Positions 46,905-59,814 are shown, numbered from the stretch's first letter. The stretch is 64,000 nt of DNA from Holothuria scabra (GCA_037179385.1 CM074179.1:70265806-70329805), one strand, 5' to 3'. Program-made: numbers and translations. The notes: generated from the letters alone by a model not told the origin.

Positions 46905-47985
46905 GTAAACTGGGCTGTAAAACTACATGTAACTAACTTTACCTTTCCAATAAAGGCTAAGTCGGAATAAAATATGGTTGTGCATTAAAAGTTCAAAAAA
47001 AAAAAAAAAACAAATAAACCGACCACAAAGTAAGAACAAAGGCTTATATCATGAAGAAAAAATCGGTTCATTGAAAAGAAATTAAACGAGTTAAAATAAT
47101 GCAAGACCACGTCACGTTTAATATCAGTGATATTATTAATTTAACCTTTACTTAGTTAACCGTGTAAATCACAATAAACTGTTCACCCAATTTATTGTAC
47201 TGCAGATCACCTCTAACGTCCACACAAATAACGGTAAAAACCCGGCATCTTTTCAAACCTCCAAGAAGTAAGCAAACATAAACATGTAAGTAACATAGAC
47301 GTCTGACATAGAGTACCTGGTACATCCGCAGTATTTTGTTCAATTCAACCATATAAAATGATAAAGAGACAACATCGAACTTAAATGTAACAATTTTAGA
47401 AGATAATCAAGCAGGAGAACATGTTCGTCTATTTTTGCAATCAAGAGGAAGTTGTTATACAAACAGTTTAATCACATTATTATTTTTTGCCAAATATGTA
47501 CAATATACCAAGATCACCAATTAATGCTATTTAGATAGGCTGCACTTGAAATTCAAATTCATATGGAAGCTTACACATATGAATTAAAATGACGATCAGT
47601 ACGGTTCTAAACAGAAGTGGAACGGGATCAGAGGAAATCATGGAACAATTACATCTTCTTTAAACTCAAAGATTTCAGCTGGTTCAGTTTTGATCGTAAC
47701 ATCAAAACTAACTGGGGGGGGGGGGGGGGTGGGGTCGGTGCTTCTTGATTAAATGATGAAAAGGGCCGATTTCATCACATACGTATTGTCGGTAACCTCT
47801 TTCATTCTTACGTTACTTTCCTTCCTTCTAAAGCACCTTGAACATGCTCTGAATTGGATGTGTGGCACCGATCAACCGGCTGACGACTCAAAGCTTCTGA
47901 TGTCGTTCGTAAACTCTTAAATACTCGAATAAATATCAACGAAGTTGCAGCAAACGAGTATGGATATCAATAGTTACTTAGAGAT
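46905..47985. other. non-coding stretch
   Basis: Poly-A at about 46993-47010 and a G homopolymer at 47713-47730. No gene recognised. Confidence 0.5.
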
Positions 47986-47987
47986 AA

Positions 47988-48040
47988 GAAGTTAGATGAA
48001 GTTTCACAGCCCAGTTTCCAACCACAGTGATAAGGATGCC
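47988..48040 (-). repeat. dispersed repeat family X, head fragment
   Basis: TTAGATGAAGTTTCACAGCC and CAGTTTCCAACCA match the start of the copies at 7735 and 62205; the rest is not recognisable. Confidence 0.45.
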
Positions 48041-48469
48041 ATTAAGGTTGTTTGAAAGTAACAGTACTTTTGTAATCCATTTCATGGTTGGTTAGCTTAT
48101 GCTGTCCAAGTTACAGATAAACATAATCTCCCCACGTTACGGCTCACATTGTTTGGGAAAATGTATGTTATACTGTTAAAACACCTAACGATCTAAATAT
48201 GAACCCTGCCTGAGAACTGTGTCAAGCCATGCGATTTGCTAAAAGAAAGGAAACACTTTATAGAGATTTTACAAACCATTTACTTTGTTGAAAATGGTAG
48301 ATGTTACGAACACGTGTAGATATAGGGAAGCAACTTTCACTGTGGACCTTGGGGAAATTTTAGTTGATGATGTGGTGCAAACATGTCTGTTCCTATTTTC
48401 TATTCAAATCACAATGCACCCAAAGGTTACATTTTCCAAACTTTGTAGAGATGCTCCCTTTAAAGACAG

Positions 48470-48487
48470 CAATAATAATAATAATAA

Positions 48488-48518
<31 letters not shown>

Positions 48519-48545
48519 AACAACAACAACAACAACAACGACAAC

Positions 48546-48641
<96 letters not shown>
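48470..48641. repeat. (AAT)n/(AAC)n/(GAC)n microsatellite
   Basis: Trinucleotide tract changing from AAT to AAC and GAC and back to AAT. Its end coincides with the 5' limit of the plus-strand LINE. Poly-Asn, poly-Ile and poly-Leu frames here are artefacts. Confidence 0.95.
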
Positions 48642-49355
48642 CTCACAATGGGCATATGGTTGTATAGTCAAAGAAATTTTTAGCCCTCCAACAGCTTTAC
48701 AGAAATGGGATTATAACTTCGATCAGGGTAAATGGTCAACTATTTTTTCTAATGTCTGGTTTTCGGTGAGGGACGTTAAATTACAGTACTTTCAATTTCG
48801 TTTTTTACATAGAATTTTGGGAATCAATAGTCGTTTAAATCTAATGAATCGAACTGTAAGTCCGTTGTGCTCTTTTTGTAAAATTCATGAGGAGACTTTC
48901 GATCATTTATTTTGGAGTTGTCATTTTGTGTCCGCCTTTTTGCTGGATGCTGAGAGTCTGTTTCTTGGCAGATGTTTTGTTTTTTCGAAGGAAGATGTCT
49001 TCTTTGGTTTCAACCAGTTGCTAAAGCATCCCTACAACTTCCTAATTTATAATTTGAAGTATTTCATTTTTCATTGTAAGCAAAATAATAAACTGCCAAC
49101 ATTATACGAATTTGAGCATAAATTTAAATTTGCTTTGGAGGTCGAAAAGCATATTTCAATGAGAAATTTCAGTAAAAGATACTTCACTTATTATGAATTA
49201 AAGGATACATTTTGTAATATCTAGACGAAATCCATGTATTAAGTATGTGCTGAAAGATTTTCTTTTTATGTTTAAGATAATGGAAGTTTTTGTTTTGTAT
49301 AATAGTTTTTCTTTACATGCAAAATGAGCAAAAGTTGAAATAAATTATGGATGAA
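48642..49355 (+). mobile_element. LINE 3' end, L1/Tx1-like, 5' truncated
   Basis: Open frame to 49224 with the C-terminal region after the RT: YFQFRFLHRILGINSRLNLM, then the zinc-knuckle-like C-x2-C-x7-H-x4-C (LCSFCKIHEETFDHLFWSC), and a conserved tail (HPYNFLIYNLKYFIFHCKQN). About 130 bp of 3' UTR end in A8 followed by AAT/AAC repeats. It is related to, but clearly diverged from, the LINE on the other strand at 49.9-52 kb. Confidence 0.82.
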
Positions 49356-49359
49356 AAAA

Positions 49360-49369
49360 AAATAATAAT

Positions 49370-49417
<48 letters not shown>

Positions 49418-49455
49418 AACAATAATAATAATAATAATAATAATAATAATTTTTT
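49360..49455. repeat. (AAT)n/(AAC)n microsatellite between two LINE tails
   Basis: About 90 bp of AAT and AAC units. The plus-strand LINE's A-rich tail enters it from the left and the minus-strand LINE's tail (T9 on the plus strand, 49450-49459) from the right. Confidence 0.92.
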
Positions 49456-52048
49456 TTTTCCTTCTCCTTTATTTCATCTCATTTATCAAATGGTATATTT
49501 AAACATATTGCAAATGAATTATATTAATTGGTACACAAATTGCAAAAGAGTACAATGGAGAATAAATACCAAGAGGCAATGTAAACACATAATCGAGGAA
49601 AATTCTTTAAAGAAAGGATAAAGTTAGCTTTCATACTTGAGAAGAGCAATGGTGTTCGGATTTAGAACGACTTTGAGCTTCAAAAAAAAAAGATAATAAA
49701 AATAATAACATAGCACTAATCATTTAAATGTCTTGCATTCCTCAAAGAAATGAACACTCTGCAAAATAGAGTATATATATTCATAGATTCAAAATGGAAG
49801 ATATTGATTAGCGTCATTACAAAAATACGGGAAAAGTACCATCGTAGAACCCAGAGAAACAAAGGGAGGAAAACGGTGTATCCATGAATCAATTAAAAAG
49901 GTTTGGACATAAAGCAAAAGCTCTTTCAAGATCACTAAAATTTACTTTCGATTTTACTTGAAATCTTTTTCGTTGCTCAACTTTAACAACAAATTTAAAT
50001 TTATAGAAGAAATCATTAATCAACGGTTTTTCGTTTCTTAGTTTACAATCAAAAATAAATTTCTTCATGTGCATAGTTAAAAAATTATAAGGATGCGAAG
50101 GACGGACATAACAAAAATAATAATCTCGCTTTGAAAAGAAAAATTGCTCACTCAAAAACATATTTTCTACATCCAAAATGAAACTAGACGTAAATCTACA
50201 GTCCCAAAATAAATGGTCTATACTTTCCACTTCAGTCTCACAAAAAGTACAAAGGGGGTTTTCTGATTTACCCATTAAAGAAAGGAGTCTATTAGTAGGC
50301 AGGATTCTATGGAGGAATCTAAATTGAAAATATCGGATGGTTGGGTCCGAAGTGGAGCTCCAAGGAGTACGGAAGAAACGTGACCAATCGTCAGTATTAA
50401 TGTTGTTAAAAGTAGCTTGCCATTTAACACACGCAGTAGGTATTTCTATAACTTTCTTAAGTATAATACTATAAATAAATTGCGAACTGCTCTTTGTACC
50501 CAACATCTTGTCAAATAATTCTTCGTTAGCATTCCTTTCGTTACGAATATGAATAGACTCACGCCAGTTGAGGGGAATACTATGCACTAGACCCCAATAC
50601 AGAGTAAAAGGTAATGTATCAACGTTTTATTTACTGATAAAAGCTTCAAAAACTTAACGGTCTACCAGTGTCGTGAAAGAAATCACTTACATACTGAACA
50701 TTCTTTCCCAAAAGCCTAGGATAAAATACAATTTTACCATTCACACGGATATTTGAATTATTCCAGATATGCTGGATACCGAAATCCCCTCGGGGGTTTG
50801 TAAAGGAGGCACGACACCAAGCCTCTATGACTTGCCTAATAAAATTGTTTTTAATACTTTTAAAGTCACGTGGACTACAGTTACAATTAAAAAAGTATTT
50901 CTTACCATACACACTTAAACTGGAGTCAAAGAAAAATTTCCATGGTTCATTCAACTCATCTACATAACGGCGAACCCAAGTACATTTAAGACTATCAATA
51001 AAAGTACTAATATGAGTAACCTTTAAGCCACCATCACTCATTGGATTAATAATTGAGGTACGCTTAATCTTATCCGGATTCCCTGCCCAAATGAAATTAT
51101 AAATAGTGTTTTCTACTTCTTTAATGAACGAACTCGGGGGATTTGGAAGGACTAGGAAAAGATACACTAATTGTGAGAGTCCAAAGCTTTTAACAATAAT
51201 ATTTCGGCCAATCGGAGTTAAGTCACGACTAGCCCATATGCGGAGAGTGTTTTTTAGACGAGATAATTTAGGCTGGTAGTTAAGACGAAATAAATCATCT
51301 CCCTTATTCAAAAACAATACCTAACATGTTGACAGGGCCCAATGTTACCTCGAAATTAAAGTCATTTAAGTATAGTGGCCTTCTCTTAATAAAAGAGCCT
51401 AGTGGAAAAAGTTTAGACTTAGCTCTATTAATTTTAAGACCAGAAGCTTCTCTAAGGCATTCAAGAATATCAATAATTACGCGAAGGGAACTTTTCATGT
51501 GGTCTAAAATAAAAGTAGTATCGTCTGCATATTGGAGAATCCTACTTTCATCGGCTCCAGTAACAATCCCGTGAATTTCATTACACTGATTTACCTTGAG
51601 AGCAAGGGTTTCAACACAGAGAATAAATAAATAGGGGCTTAGGGGCAACCCTAACGCACACCTCTTTAATGGGGAAAAACCTGTTGAAAAACTGTTGTTC
51701 AGCACACAAGCGTGCATTCTTATAAAAAGTGCTAATCCAAGTTTTAATACTGTTCCCAAAATTAAAAAAAGAAAGCGTCGCCTCAATAAAATTCCATTCC
51801 AATGTATCAAATGCCTTTTCAAAATCTACCAAAAAGAGAAAACCAGGTATATTATTAGTTGAAGTGTAGTCAATCAAATCAAGAATAAATCTAATATTTT
51901 CACCAATAAATTTTCCTTTCAAAAAACCAGTTTGTTGAGGACCTAATAACGATTTAATAACACGTTGAAATCTATTAGGAACTGCCTTTGCACCTATCTT
52001 GTAATCCACATTCAAAAGCGAAATTGGACGATAGTTTTGAAGGAGCGT
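49456..52048 (-). mobile_element. LINE, L1/Tx1-like, 5' truncated and frame-broken
   Basis: Minus-strand pieces in order: QNYRPISLLNVDYKIGAK, LVDFEKAFDTLEWNFIEATL (RT palm, first Asp), a frame change near 51640-51660, PLSPYLFILCVETLALKV, ILQYADDTTFIL (catalytic YADD), KINRAKSKLF, a frame change near 51310, then the thumb/connection region (IWASRDLTPIGRNIIVKSFG to 50646). After a further break comes the C-terminal zinc-knuckle region LCTFCETEVESIDHLFWDC, ending at 49889. The 3' UTR runs to about 49456. The element starts at NYRPIS, where it abuts the (AAG)n tract; the endonuclease half is missing. Confidence 0.88.
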
Positions 52049-53492
52049 AGAAGAAGAAGAAGAAGAAGAAGAAGAAGAAGAAGAAGAAGAAGAAGAAGAA
52101 GAAGAAGAAGAAGAAGGAGAAGGAGTAGGAGAAGGAGGAGAAGGAGAAGGAGAAGAAGAAGAAGAAGAAGAAGAAGAAGAAGAAGAAGAAGAAGAAGAAG
52201 AAGAAGAAGAAGAAGAAGAAGAAGAAGAAGAAGAAGAAGAAGAAGAAGAAGAAGAAGAAGAAGAAGAAGAAGAAGAAGAAGAAGAAGAAGAAGAAGAAGA
52301 AGAAGAAGAAGAAGAAGAAGAAGAAGAAGAAGAAGAAGAAGAAGAAGAAGAAGAAGAAGAAGAAGAAGAAGAAGAAGAAGAAGAAGAAGAAGAAGAAGAA
52401 GAAGAAGAAGAAGAAGAAGAAGAAGAAGAAGAAGAAGAAGAAGAAGAAGAAGAAGAAGAAGAAGAAGAAGAAGAAGAAGAAGAAGAAGAAGAAGAAGAAG
52501 AAGAAGAAGAAGAAGAAGAAGAAGAAGAAGAAGAAGAAGAAGAAGAAGAAGAAGAAGAAGAAGAAGAAGAAGAAGAAGAAGAAGAAGAAGAAGAAGAAGA
52601 AGAAGAAGAAGAAGAAGAAGAAGAAGAAGAAGAAGAAGAAGAAGAAGAAGAAGAAGAAGAAGAAGAAGAAGAAGAAGAAGAAGAAGAAGAAGAAGAAGAA
52701 GAAGAAGAAGAAGAAGAAGAAGAAGAAGAAGAAGAAGAAGAAGAAGAAGAAGAAGAAGAAGAAGAAGAAGAAGAAGAAGAAGAAGAAGAAGAAGAAGAAG
52801 AAGAAGAAGAAGAAGAAGAAGAAGAAGAAGAAGAAGAAGAAGAAGAAGAAGAAGAAGAAGAAGAAGAAGAAGAAGAAGAAGAAGAAGAAGAAGAAGAAGA
52901 AGAAGAAGAAGAAGAAGAAGAAGAAGAAGAAGAAGAAGAAGAAGAAGAAGAAGAAGAAGAAGAAGAAGAAGAAGAAGAAGAAGAAGAAGAAGAAGAAGAA
53001 GAAGAAGAAGAAGAAGAAGAAGAAGAAGAAGAAGAAGAAGAAGAAGAAGAAGAAGAAGAAGAAGAAGAAGAAGAAGAAGAAGAAGAAGAAGAAGAAGAAG
53101 AAGAAGAAGAAGAAGAAGAAGAAGAAGAAGAAGAAGAAGAAGAAGAAGAAGAAGAAGAAGAAGAAGAAGAAGAAGAAGAAGAAGAAGAAGAAGAAGAAGA
53201 AGAAGAAGAAGAAGAAGAAGAAGAAGAAGAAGAAGAAGAAGAAGAAGAAGAAGAAGAAGAAGAAGAAGAAGAAGAAGAAGAAGAAGAAGAAGAAGAAGAA
53301 GAAGAAGAAGAAGAAGAAGAAGAAGAAGAAGAAGAAGAAGAAGAAGAAGAAGAAGAAGAAGAAGAAGAAGAAGAAGAAGAAGAAGAAGAAGAAGAAGAAG
53401 AAGAAGAAGAAGAAGAAGAAGAAGAAGAAGAAGAAGAAGAAGAAGAAGAAGAAGAAGAAGAAGAAGAAGAAGAAGAAGAAGAAGAAGAAGAA
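52049..53492. repeat. (AAG)n microsatellite, 1.44 kb
   Basis: About 480 AAG units. It is pure except for a GGA-rich interrupted patch at about 52114-52156, close to the LINE junction. Homopolymeric Ser, Leu and Arg frames through it are artefacts. Real length is uncertain because such tracts assemble poorly. Confidence 0.97.
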
Positions 53493-56400
53493 CGACCATG
53501 GGTAGCCACTAAGAGTAACTCATACCAAAACTTTGGATCATTAACACGATTTCACAATGATCACAGCGAAGAACGAAAAGAAAAGTACCCAGCTCTTACA
53601 TTGTTCAAAAGGTTACAAGCGGATTCAAGCACAACAATCATATCGCACATACAAAAGAAGACATACTTGTTCAAAAGTACAGAAATCACAAAAGCCAATA
53701 GGCAGTTGAAAATGGGGGTTAGATTATGTTAATAAGGGCAAAAGCAGTCACCCCAAAATTATTTGAAGCAGCATTTGAAACTGACATTTCTCTTCCTATC
53801 TCTCTTCAAAGTATGTTTAATAATGTTAAGGACTTCAGTTTTGCCTTTTCAAGACAAACCAGGCAGTTACACCTAGTAAATTTTACTTTTGAGGAGGAAA
53901 AATATTTTCACATGACTCTCAAGAGCTGCTAATCATGAAAGAGGACAGTCTACAACACCACTTCATTTTTTAGGGGGGTGGGGGCTGCTCTTATCCTTTG
54001 AAGGTGCTCATGGAGTTGATATCGATACCTTACTGAGAATGTTGAAGGGTCACTACCACATGACACTGCTTGCAGTAAGCATAATAAGCCAAGCTCCATA
54101 TCCAATATTTACGCATAAGTTAAAAGGGTAAGTTTAAATTTTTGGTGTCCTGACTTGTTACGTTTTTGTGCATCAGTCATCATTTTTTGAAAACTTAATT
54201 GAACTATCAAGTACTCGCTCATATAACAGTTAATTACATGAAGAACATGGGGATTGCCTAAGTTTGGCCATTTGTCATTGGTATGTGAGGAAATCTAGCA
54301 GGTTTTCAATAATTTGTTTAATTTTATGAACCAACTCAATGAACCGCTTTAAAGAAAGATGGCAGTTATGGAAACAAAGGTCACGACCTTAACACCAATT
54401 TTTAAATCGAGTGATTATAAAGAGAAATGGGAGGGTCTTCCCCAGCACCCACATACAGTCCGGTACCACAACCTAATGAAAGCAACAGTAGGGATAGCAT
54501 CACAGTCTCCACACTTTAAACAAAACAATGGACCACAATGAAGATCTGCTTAACCCTTCCAAGCATGTTGCTGGAAAACAGACGGAAATCCTAGAAAGGA
54601 CATTATTCATAATTTCAATGCACTAATGAAGGAGCTCATGCTACCATTAGAGAGTGACCATCAGAAGAGTTTCCATCCAAAGGGTACAAAGAGGGCAAAG
54701 TATTTTCTCAGAAGAGACAACACCAAGCTCTACTGCAGCTGCTGCTAATCATTTTGATGCTGAAAACTGGGAAAGAATTGTTTCAGAAGTAACAGCTGCC
54801 CAGGAAGACTTTTTTCATTTTGCAGGGCCCAGAAATTGTCCATTGCAATGCAACAGCAATGGATAAATCTGTAGATTCTCATCCAACAGACTAATTGTAC
54901 TGTATTGGTACAAGTATAATGCCCAACCCTAGAAGACAGGGTACCCATGGAGGATAAGAAAGCAAGACTTGCAGCTAGAATTTAAACGACCAGAGGCAAT
55001 TCAAATTGATGGGTCTTGGGTGAACTACAGACAGGCTATACCACACAGCCTCTGTGCATCATTAAGGAGGATGTCCTAGATGCACATAATATTTTAATGT
55101 CCAGAGCACGAGATTGTTTAATTGATGAAAGGGCAGTTAAATGGAAAGATTGGATTTGGTTTAGAGTAAAAGTTCATTCTCTAAATAAATATACGTTTTG
55201 ACATATGATTGATAGATCATTAAACATACTACAGTGAGGTTGCCTTCCACCCAACTCAGACGTTTTCCATATACAGAAATTCAGCTATGCCTTGCTTAAA
55301 AATAGTTTCATTATCACCTTAACTCTCAAAATCTCAAATGATGCAACTTCTATAACTCTTGGTTTGTACAATATTTTGGGAAAATGAAGCTATAACTAGC
55401 TTTTATAGTTACGACTGAATGATTCCATAACTACAGCTATTTTTGCGTGCTATGTGGGAACATTACAAATGCAATATTTCCCTTTAACCTAAATTCATTT
55501 ACTGTCTCCAACTTAATAACGAAGAAAGACCCCTTTCTTACAGTTGCTTGTACTTGACAATCATCACGTACCAGCGGTTTCAGTAATAGTAAAGACAAAC
55601 ATCCATGTGGTCTACATGAGGAAGAACCTTTAGCAATCACCAGCCCACAGAGATTGCGATGAAATACTGGACTAACTACTAGGCTGTAGACTACATAAAG
55701 TAAACTTTTAGAAATGTAGGTACTTCAAGAACTGTAGATGATGTTAATAGCAGTGTCCCACATTCTGCATTGGAGGACAGTTGCTTTAGAACTCCATTAA
55801 CCACAAACCAAGCCAATCAGGCATTAAGGGACAGGGGTATTGGTTTACCCAGTGCAGATGACAGTCACCCAAAATAAGGAAATTAAATGTTCTGCCAGCA
55901 GAAGAGGAACAAATCTTCCTGTCCACTGTTGATTGCAAGGGACTGTAGTTTGCATTGTGGGTTTGAAACCTGGTTACCCACAGTCTATAAACTTTATAAA
56001 AAAAAATGTCCATCATTCAGAACTACCATTCGAAAATTGAGTACGTAAGGGAAGAGTCATTTATCTAGCTGGCAGTAATTGCCAGGTAACTTTTGTATTT
56101 CCTGTACCCAAAGGCCCATACTGTATGGTTAAATAAGTGACTCTCCCATTATTGAAAACTAGTTCATGCTAACAGGCTAGTCCACATTTGGCTAAAAAAA
56201 ATAAAATTGCTATTCTATACCACAACAATATAAATCAATTTTTGGTTATTGTAGATACAGCCTTTGTTGCTGATGCAAATATACTTGACACTTCTACATT
56301 CTAATCTTCCAAACACAAGTTCAAGAGGCAACTATAAAGAGATTCCAAGCAAAACCTCCTCTACAACTGCAGTTTGACACAATTTCAATAACTGTGAATA

Positions 56401-58150
56401 AAAAAAATATTTTTATACAGTATGTGATAGAGATATGTCATATGAATGGGATGCACATTACAATGAAAGAGAGCCTTACACAAAGTAGCATCAGAACAAA
56501 AAAAAAGGTTTTAAAAGGAAAGAAAATTGTCATAGGTTTCTCTATGGTTCATTTCAGATTAATATATTCAATAAGTTTACACACAGGCAGAGAAACAGGA
56601 GGACTTTTCCCTTGTAAACAGTACTCAACTGCTTCATTGCAGTTATCAACCCTTGCATAACTCCAATAGGATTTGCCAAATTCTTCATATAGAGAATTAG
56701 TCAACAGTCAACCAAAGTCAACTAACACTGAATTATCACTACAGTTTTGCAAAGCATAAAAAGGTACATTATACTTTATATAAAGAAGAGGTCCTAGTCC
56801 ATAATACAATGCAAAACCACTTAATTTGAAGTGAATAGAGTTTTCATCTATAGCCAGGGGGGTTGTTAACAATCTCTTACCTGATTATTGTTACAGATAG
56901 CCTGAAAGGTCTCATAGAAATGATAACAACACTAGTCTGATTGACATTCATGCAAACAACACAGCTTTACTCTGGTTGGTCAGCAATAAATTAAGCAACC
57001 AGCTGTATTTCAAGTTATGATAATGTATAGAGGTACTTATGTACGGTGCAATGTTACTCCAAGTATACTATCCTTGGAACAGGCTAAATAACGTGCTATG
57101 TACTAAAGTCAGATTATTTGTGGGTGAAGAGATTTAAGTTTGTCGGTAGAATTATTTTGCCTTTGTTAAGATCAGGGAGTATTTAAGTTTTATTTCTGGA
57201 TGAATACCCTTACTCCTTCATACTTGCGATAAAAATCCAAGTAATCTTCTATGCAAACTTTACAAATGACTCTCATCTCTCCAATCTTGATACAGTACAT
57301 ACTATGAAAAAAATATCTTTTGGATAATCTCATAGTGCTGTAATAGGTTCTCCTCTGTCAGGCTACGGTATGATGAAATTATACACTATCACAGTATTAT
57401 ACAAGATATGCAAACTGTACAAAATTTGTATGGGAGATAATAACACAATGACATAATTTTGTTTCATAAAGTTCACAAAATTTCCAGTATTCAAATTATA
57501 CAAAATATATGCTCTCCCCTTTTTTTCTTCAAAAACACTTGGTCAAAAATATTGCAAATTGCACAAAGTTTAATAGAAAGACTCAAGTATGTCATGATAC
57601 CCCAACAAAGACTTGGAAAATTCAGTAGATATTGGAAGCAATTAACTCAAACCATGATATGGTACTTGAAATGAGTTGTGATGCCCTTTTTTCATGTTAA
57701 AAAAGTCAATTTAAAGCAGTTATGATACCTTAAGTCCCTACTGTAACCCCCAACCAGGGATAGAGTGTTGAAAATTTCCAGAGTTGGAAGACCAGCTAAA
57801 ATAACATGGCTGCATTGGCTGAGTATACTCTAGAACTTGTAACAGTGAATAATAGCCTTTTTACTGGTGTGGTTAAAGTTTGCAGTAGCTACACTACTTG
57901 CAGTTTTGAGTTCTACTGTACATCACATGCTAAAGATGTGTTGGTCTCAGAACTTCTGCCTTTATCACACATGACAATGACAAAATTTGGCAGTGGAAGT
58001 TTAAGTATGTATGTCTGGGTTATCCCGTAAGTCTAACATCTAAGATACAGTAACAGTGTACCAAAGAGACACATATGCAGCTGCCCAATTTGTCTTTGTT
58101 CTACCAGCAGATTTCACTAAGTAGCCTACATGGACCTACTATAAGATGCT
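53493..58150. other. 4.7 kb without recognised genes
   Basis: Several short plus-strand frames (53726-55201) occur but do not join into any family I know; they could be relics of a transposon. A 3' UTR of the DUSP3-like gene would extend into its right end. Confidence 0.5.
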
Positions 58151-58362
58151 TCACAATGTACTCTTAGTCTGCTTTGCACGCTGTAGTTTGACATTCAGTT
58201 GACATAGTTGCTCCAAAAAGTTGTTGTTTGGTCCAATTTTCCGTCTAGCTCTAACGAACCTGGTTGCCTTTTGTGCAGTCATTCCCCTCTTGATCATGAA
58301 GTATGCAATGACAAGTGTAGATGAACGGCTAAATCCCTTCATACAATTAACAAGAATCTTGC
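58151..58362 (-). CDS. DUSP3-like phosphatase, terminal exon (signature motif)
   Basis: Acceptor TTTTAATTTGTAG precedes 58362. The first two bases complete the Gly codon begun by the previous exon, giving GKILVNCMKGFSRSSTLVIA. That is the dual-specificity phosphatase signature C-x-x-G-x-S-R-S with catalytic Cys and Arg, but the His normally before the Cys is Asn. It then reads KIGPNNNFLEQLCQLN, which matches the DUSP3/VHR-type ending I-G-P-N-x-x-F-L-x-Q-L-C-x-L-N, and stops at 58151. The family dephosphorylates Tyr/Thr of MAP kinases and other targets; the substrate here is unknown. Confidence 0.85.
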
Positions 58363-59401
58363 CTACAAATTAAAAGAAAGAATAAATCCAACTGTAGAAG
58401 GGATGCAGGAGTTACTGAAAAAATGCTGCAGTAAAATATCTGTTAGGCCTACACTGAAAAGTCCTAGTCCCCTCCCCCCAAAAAGAAAAAAAACCAATAG
58501 TGGCAAGAAAGACTTTTTTCAATTTAATGATAATAACAATGGCGATCTTTAATAAATCCAGCTGATATAACCAGAATGCAAAAATACATTGAGGTTTCGA
58601 TGATACACAAATGTTCCATTTCAAAGAGTGCCATCATGCACCACTATCTTCTCATTCAAATGTTATGATAGCATGTTCAAAATATAATGTTGTCATTCCA
58701 GATGACCTTTTGACCTACATAAAAGCCATACATAGCAAGTCATACAAACAACACACAGACAAATGAACAAACAGCTATCTTGAAAGATCATATTTAAAAC
58801 GGTTTCCTGGCTTTGACCCCTGGAGACCGCAGATGATCTTTCATATCTACCAAAAACAATGGGGACCATCCTCTGACCATAATGCATCCACATATCCCCT
58901 CTTCAAGCTTCCTACCTTGAGATATCATGTTAACGAGGTTTTCAGACTGACTCCGGGTGACCACAGATGACCTTTGTCCTCGGAAAAAACAATAGGGACC
59001 ATCTCCTGATTATAACGCATCCACATACGAAATATGAAATCTATCCAAGCTCCCTACCTTGAGATATTGTGTTAACGAAATTTTCAGACTTTGACCCCCC
59101 ATGACCCAAGATGACCTTTGACTTCTGCCAAAAACAATAGGGACCATCTCCTGACCATAACGCATCCACACACCAAACATGAAATATATCCAAGCTTCCA
59201 AACTTGAGATATTGTGTTAGTGAGATTTTCATACTTTGACCCCCCAGGACCCCAGATGACCTTTACCCTCCACCAAAAATATTAGGGACCATCTTCTGAC
59301 TTTAACCCATCCACATACTAAATATGAAATCTATACAAGTTTCCTACCATGAGGTATTGTGTTAACGAGATTTTCAGACTTTGACCCCCAGTGACCCCAG
59401 A

Positions 59402-59414
59402 TGACCTTTGACCT
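59402..59414 (-). promoter_or_regulatory. DR1 nuclear-receptor-type site, array unit 5
   Basis: Reverse strand reads AGGTCAAAGGTCA, a perfect direct repeat of AGGTCA with 1-bp spacing, with a further GGGTCA half-site 4 bp beyond. Binding is not shown. Confidence 0.5.
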
Positions 59415-59546
59415 CTGCCAAAAACAATAGGGACCATCTTCTGACTATAATGCATCTACATATCAAATATGAAATCTATCCAAGTTTCCTACCTTGAGAT
59501 ATCGTGTTAACAAGATTTTCAGACTTTGACCCCCGGTGACCCCAGA

Positions 59547-59559
59547 TGACCTTTGACCT
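59547..59559 (-). promoter_or_regulatory. DR1 nuclear-receptor-type site, array unit 6
   Basis: Perfect AGGTCAAAGGTCA on the reverse strand, exactly 145 bp from the previous one, with the same GGGTCA neighbour. Confidence 0.5.
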
Positions 59560-59691
59560 CCGCTAAAAACAATAGGGACCATTTGCTGACCATAACACTT
59601 GTACATTTCAAATATGAAATCTATCCAAGTTTCTTACCTTGAGATATTGCATTAACAAGGTTTTCAAACTTTGACCCCTGGTGACCCCAAA

Positions 59692-59704
59692 TGACCTTTG
59701 ACCT
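59692..59704 (-). promoter_or_regulatory. DR1 nuclear-receptor-type site, array unit 7
   Basis: Perfect AGGTCAAAGGTCA on the reverse strand, again at 145 bp spacing. Confidence 0.5.
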
Positions 59705-59814
59705 CCACCAAAAACAATATGGTTCTTCCTCTCAATATGGCTCATCTATGTACCAAGTTTGGAAACTGTCATATTTCCTAACTTGAGATATTGTGTTAAT
59801 GAGCAAAGTGTCAC

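Larger units (their letters stand above)
58790..59800. repeat. ~145-bp tandem array carrying DR1-type sites
   Basis: About seven imperfect units, marked by CAAAAACAATAGGGACCATC at intervals of about 134, 144, 145, 145, 145 and 145 bp. Each holds TTTGACCCC, GTGACCCCAGATGACC and TTTGACC blocks. It lies in the intron of the DUSP3-like gene. Confidence 0.92.

Noticed and set aside
48285..48671. Poly-Asn, poly-Ile and poly-Leu frames
   Set aside because: Artefact of the AAT/AAC microsatellite.
51965..53512. Long frames of poly-Ser, poly-Arg and poly-Leu
   Set aside because: They are the three readings of the (AAG)n microsatellite on either strand; only the non-repeat end of the minus frame is real LINE sequence.
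54359..55201. Three short plus-strand frames suggesting a gene or transposase
   Set aside because: Different frames with no clear splice joins and no catalytic motif that I can identify.
58693..59232. Minus-strand frames of 63-66 codons with similar sequences
   Set aside because: They are the same frame in successive 145-bp repeat units.
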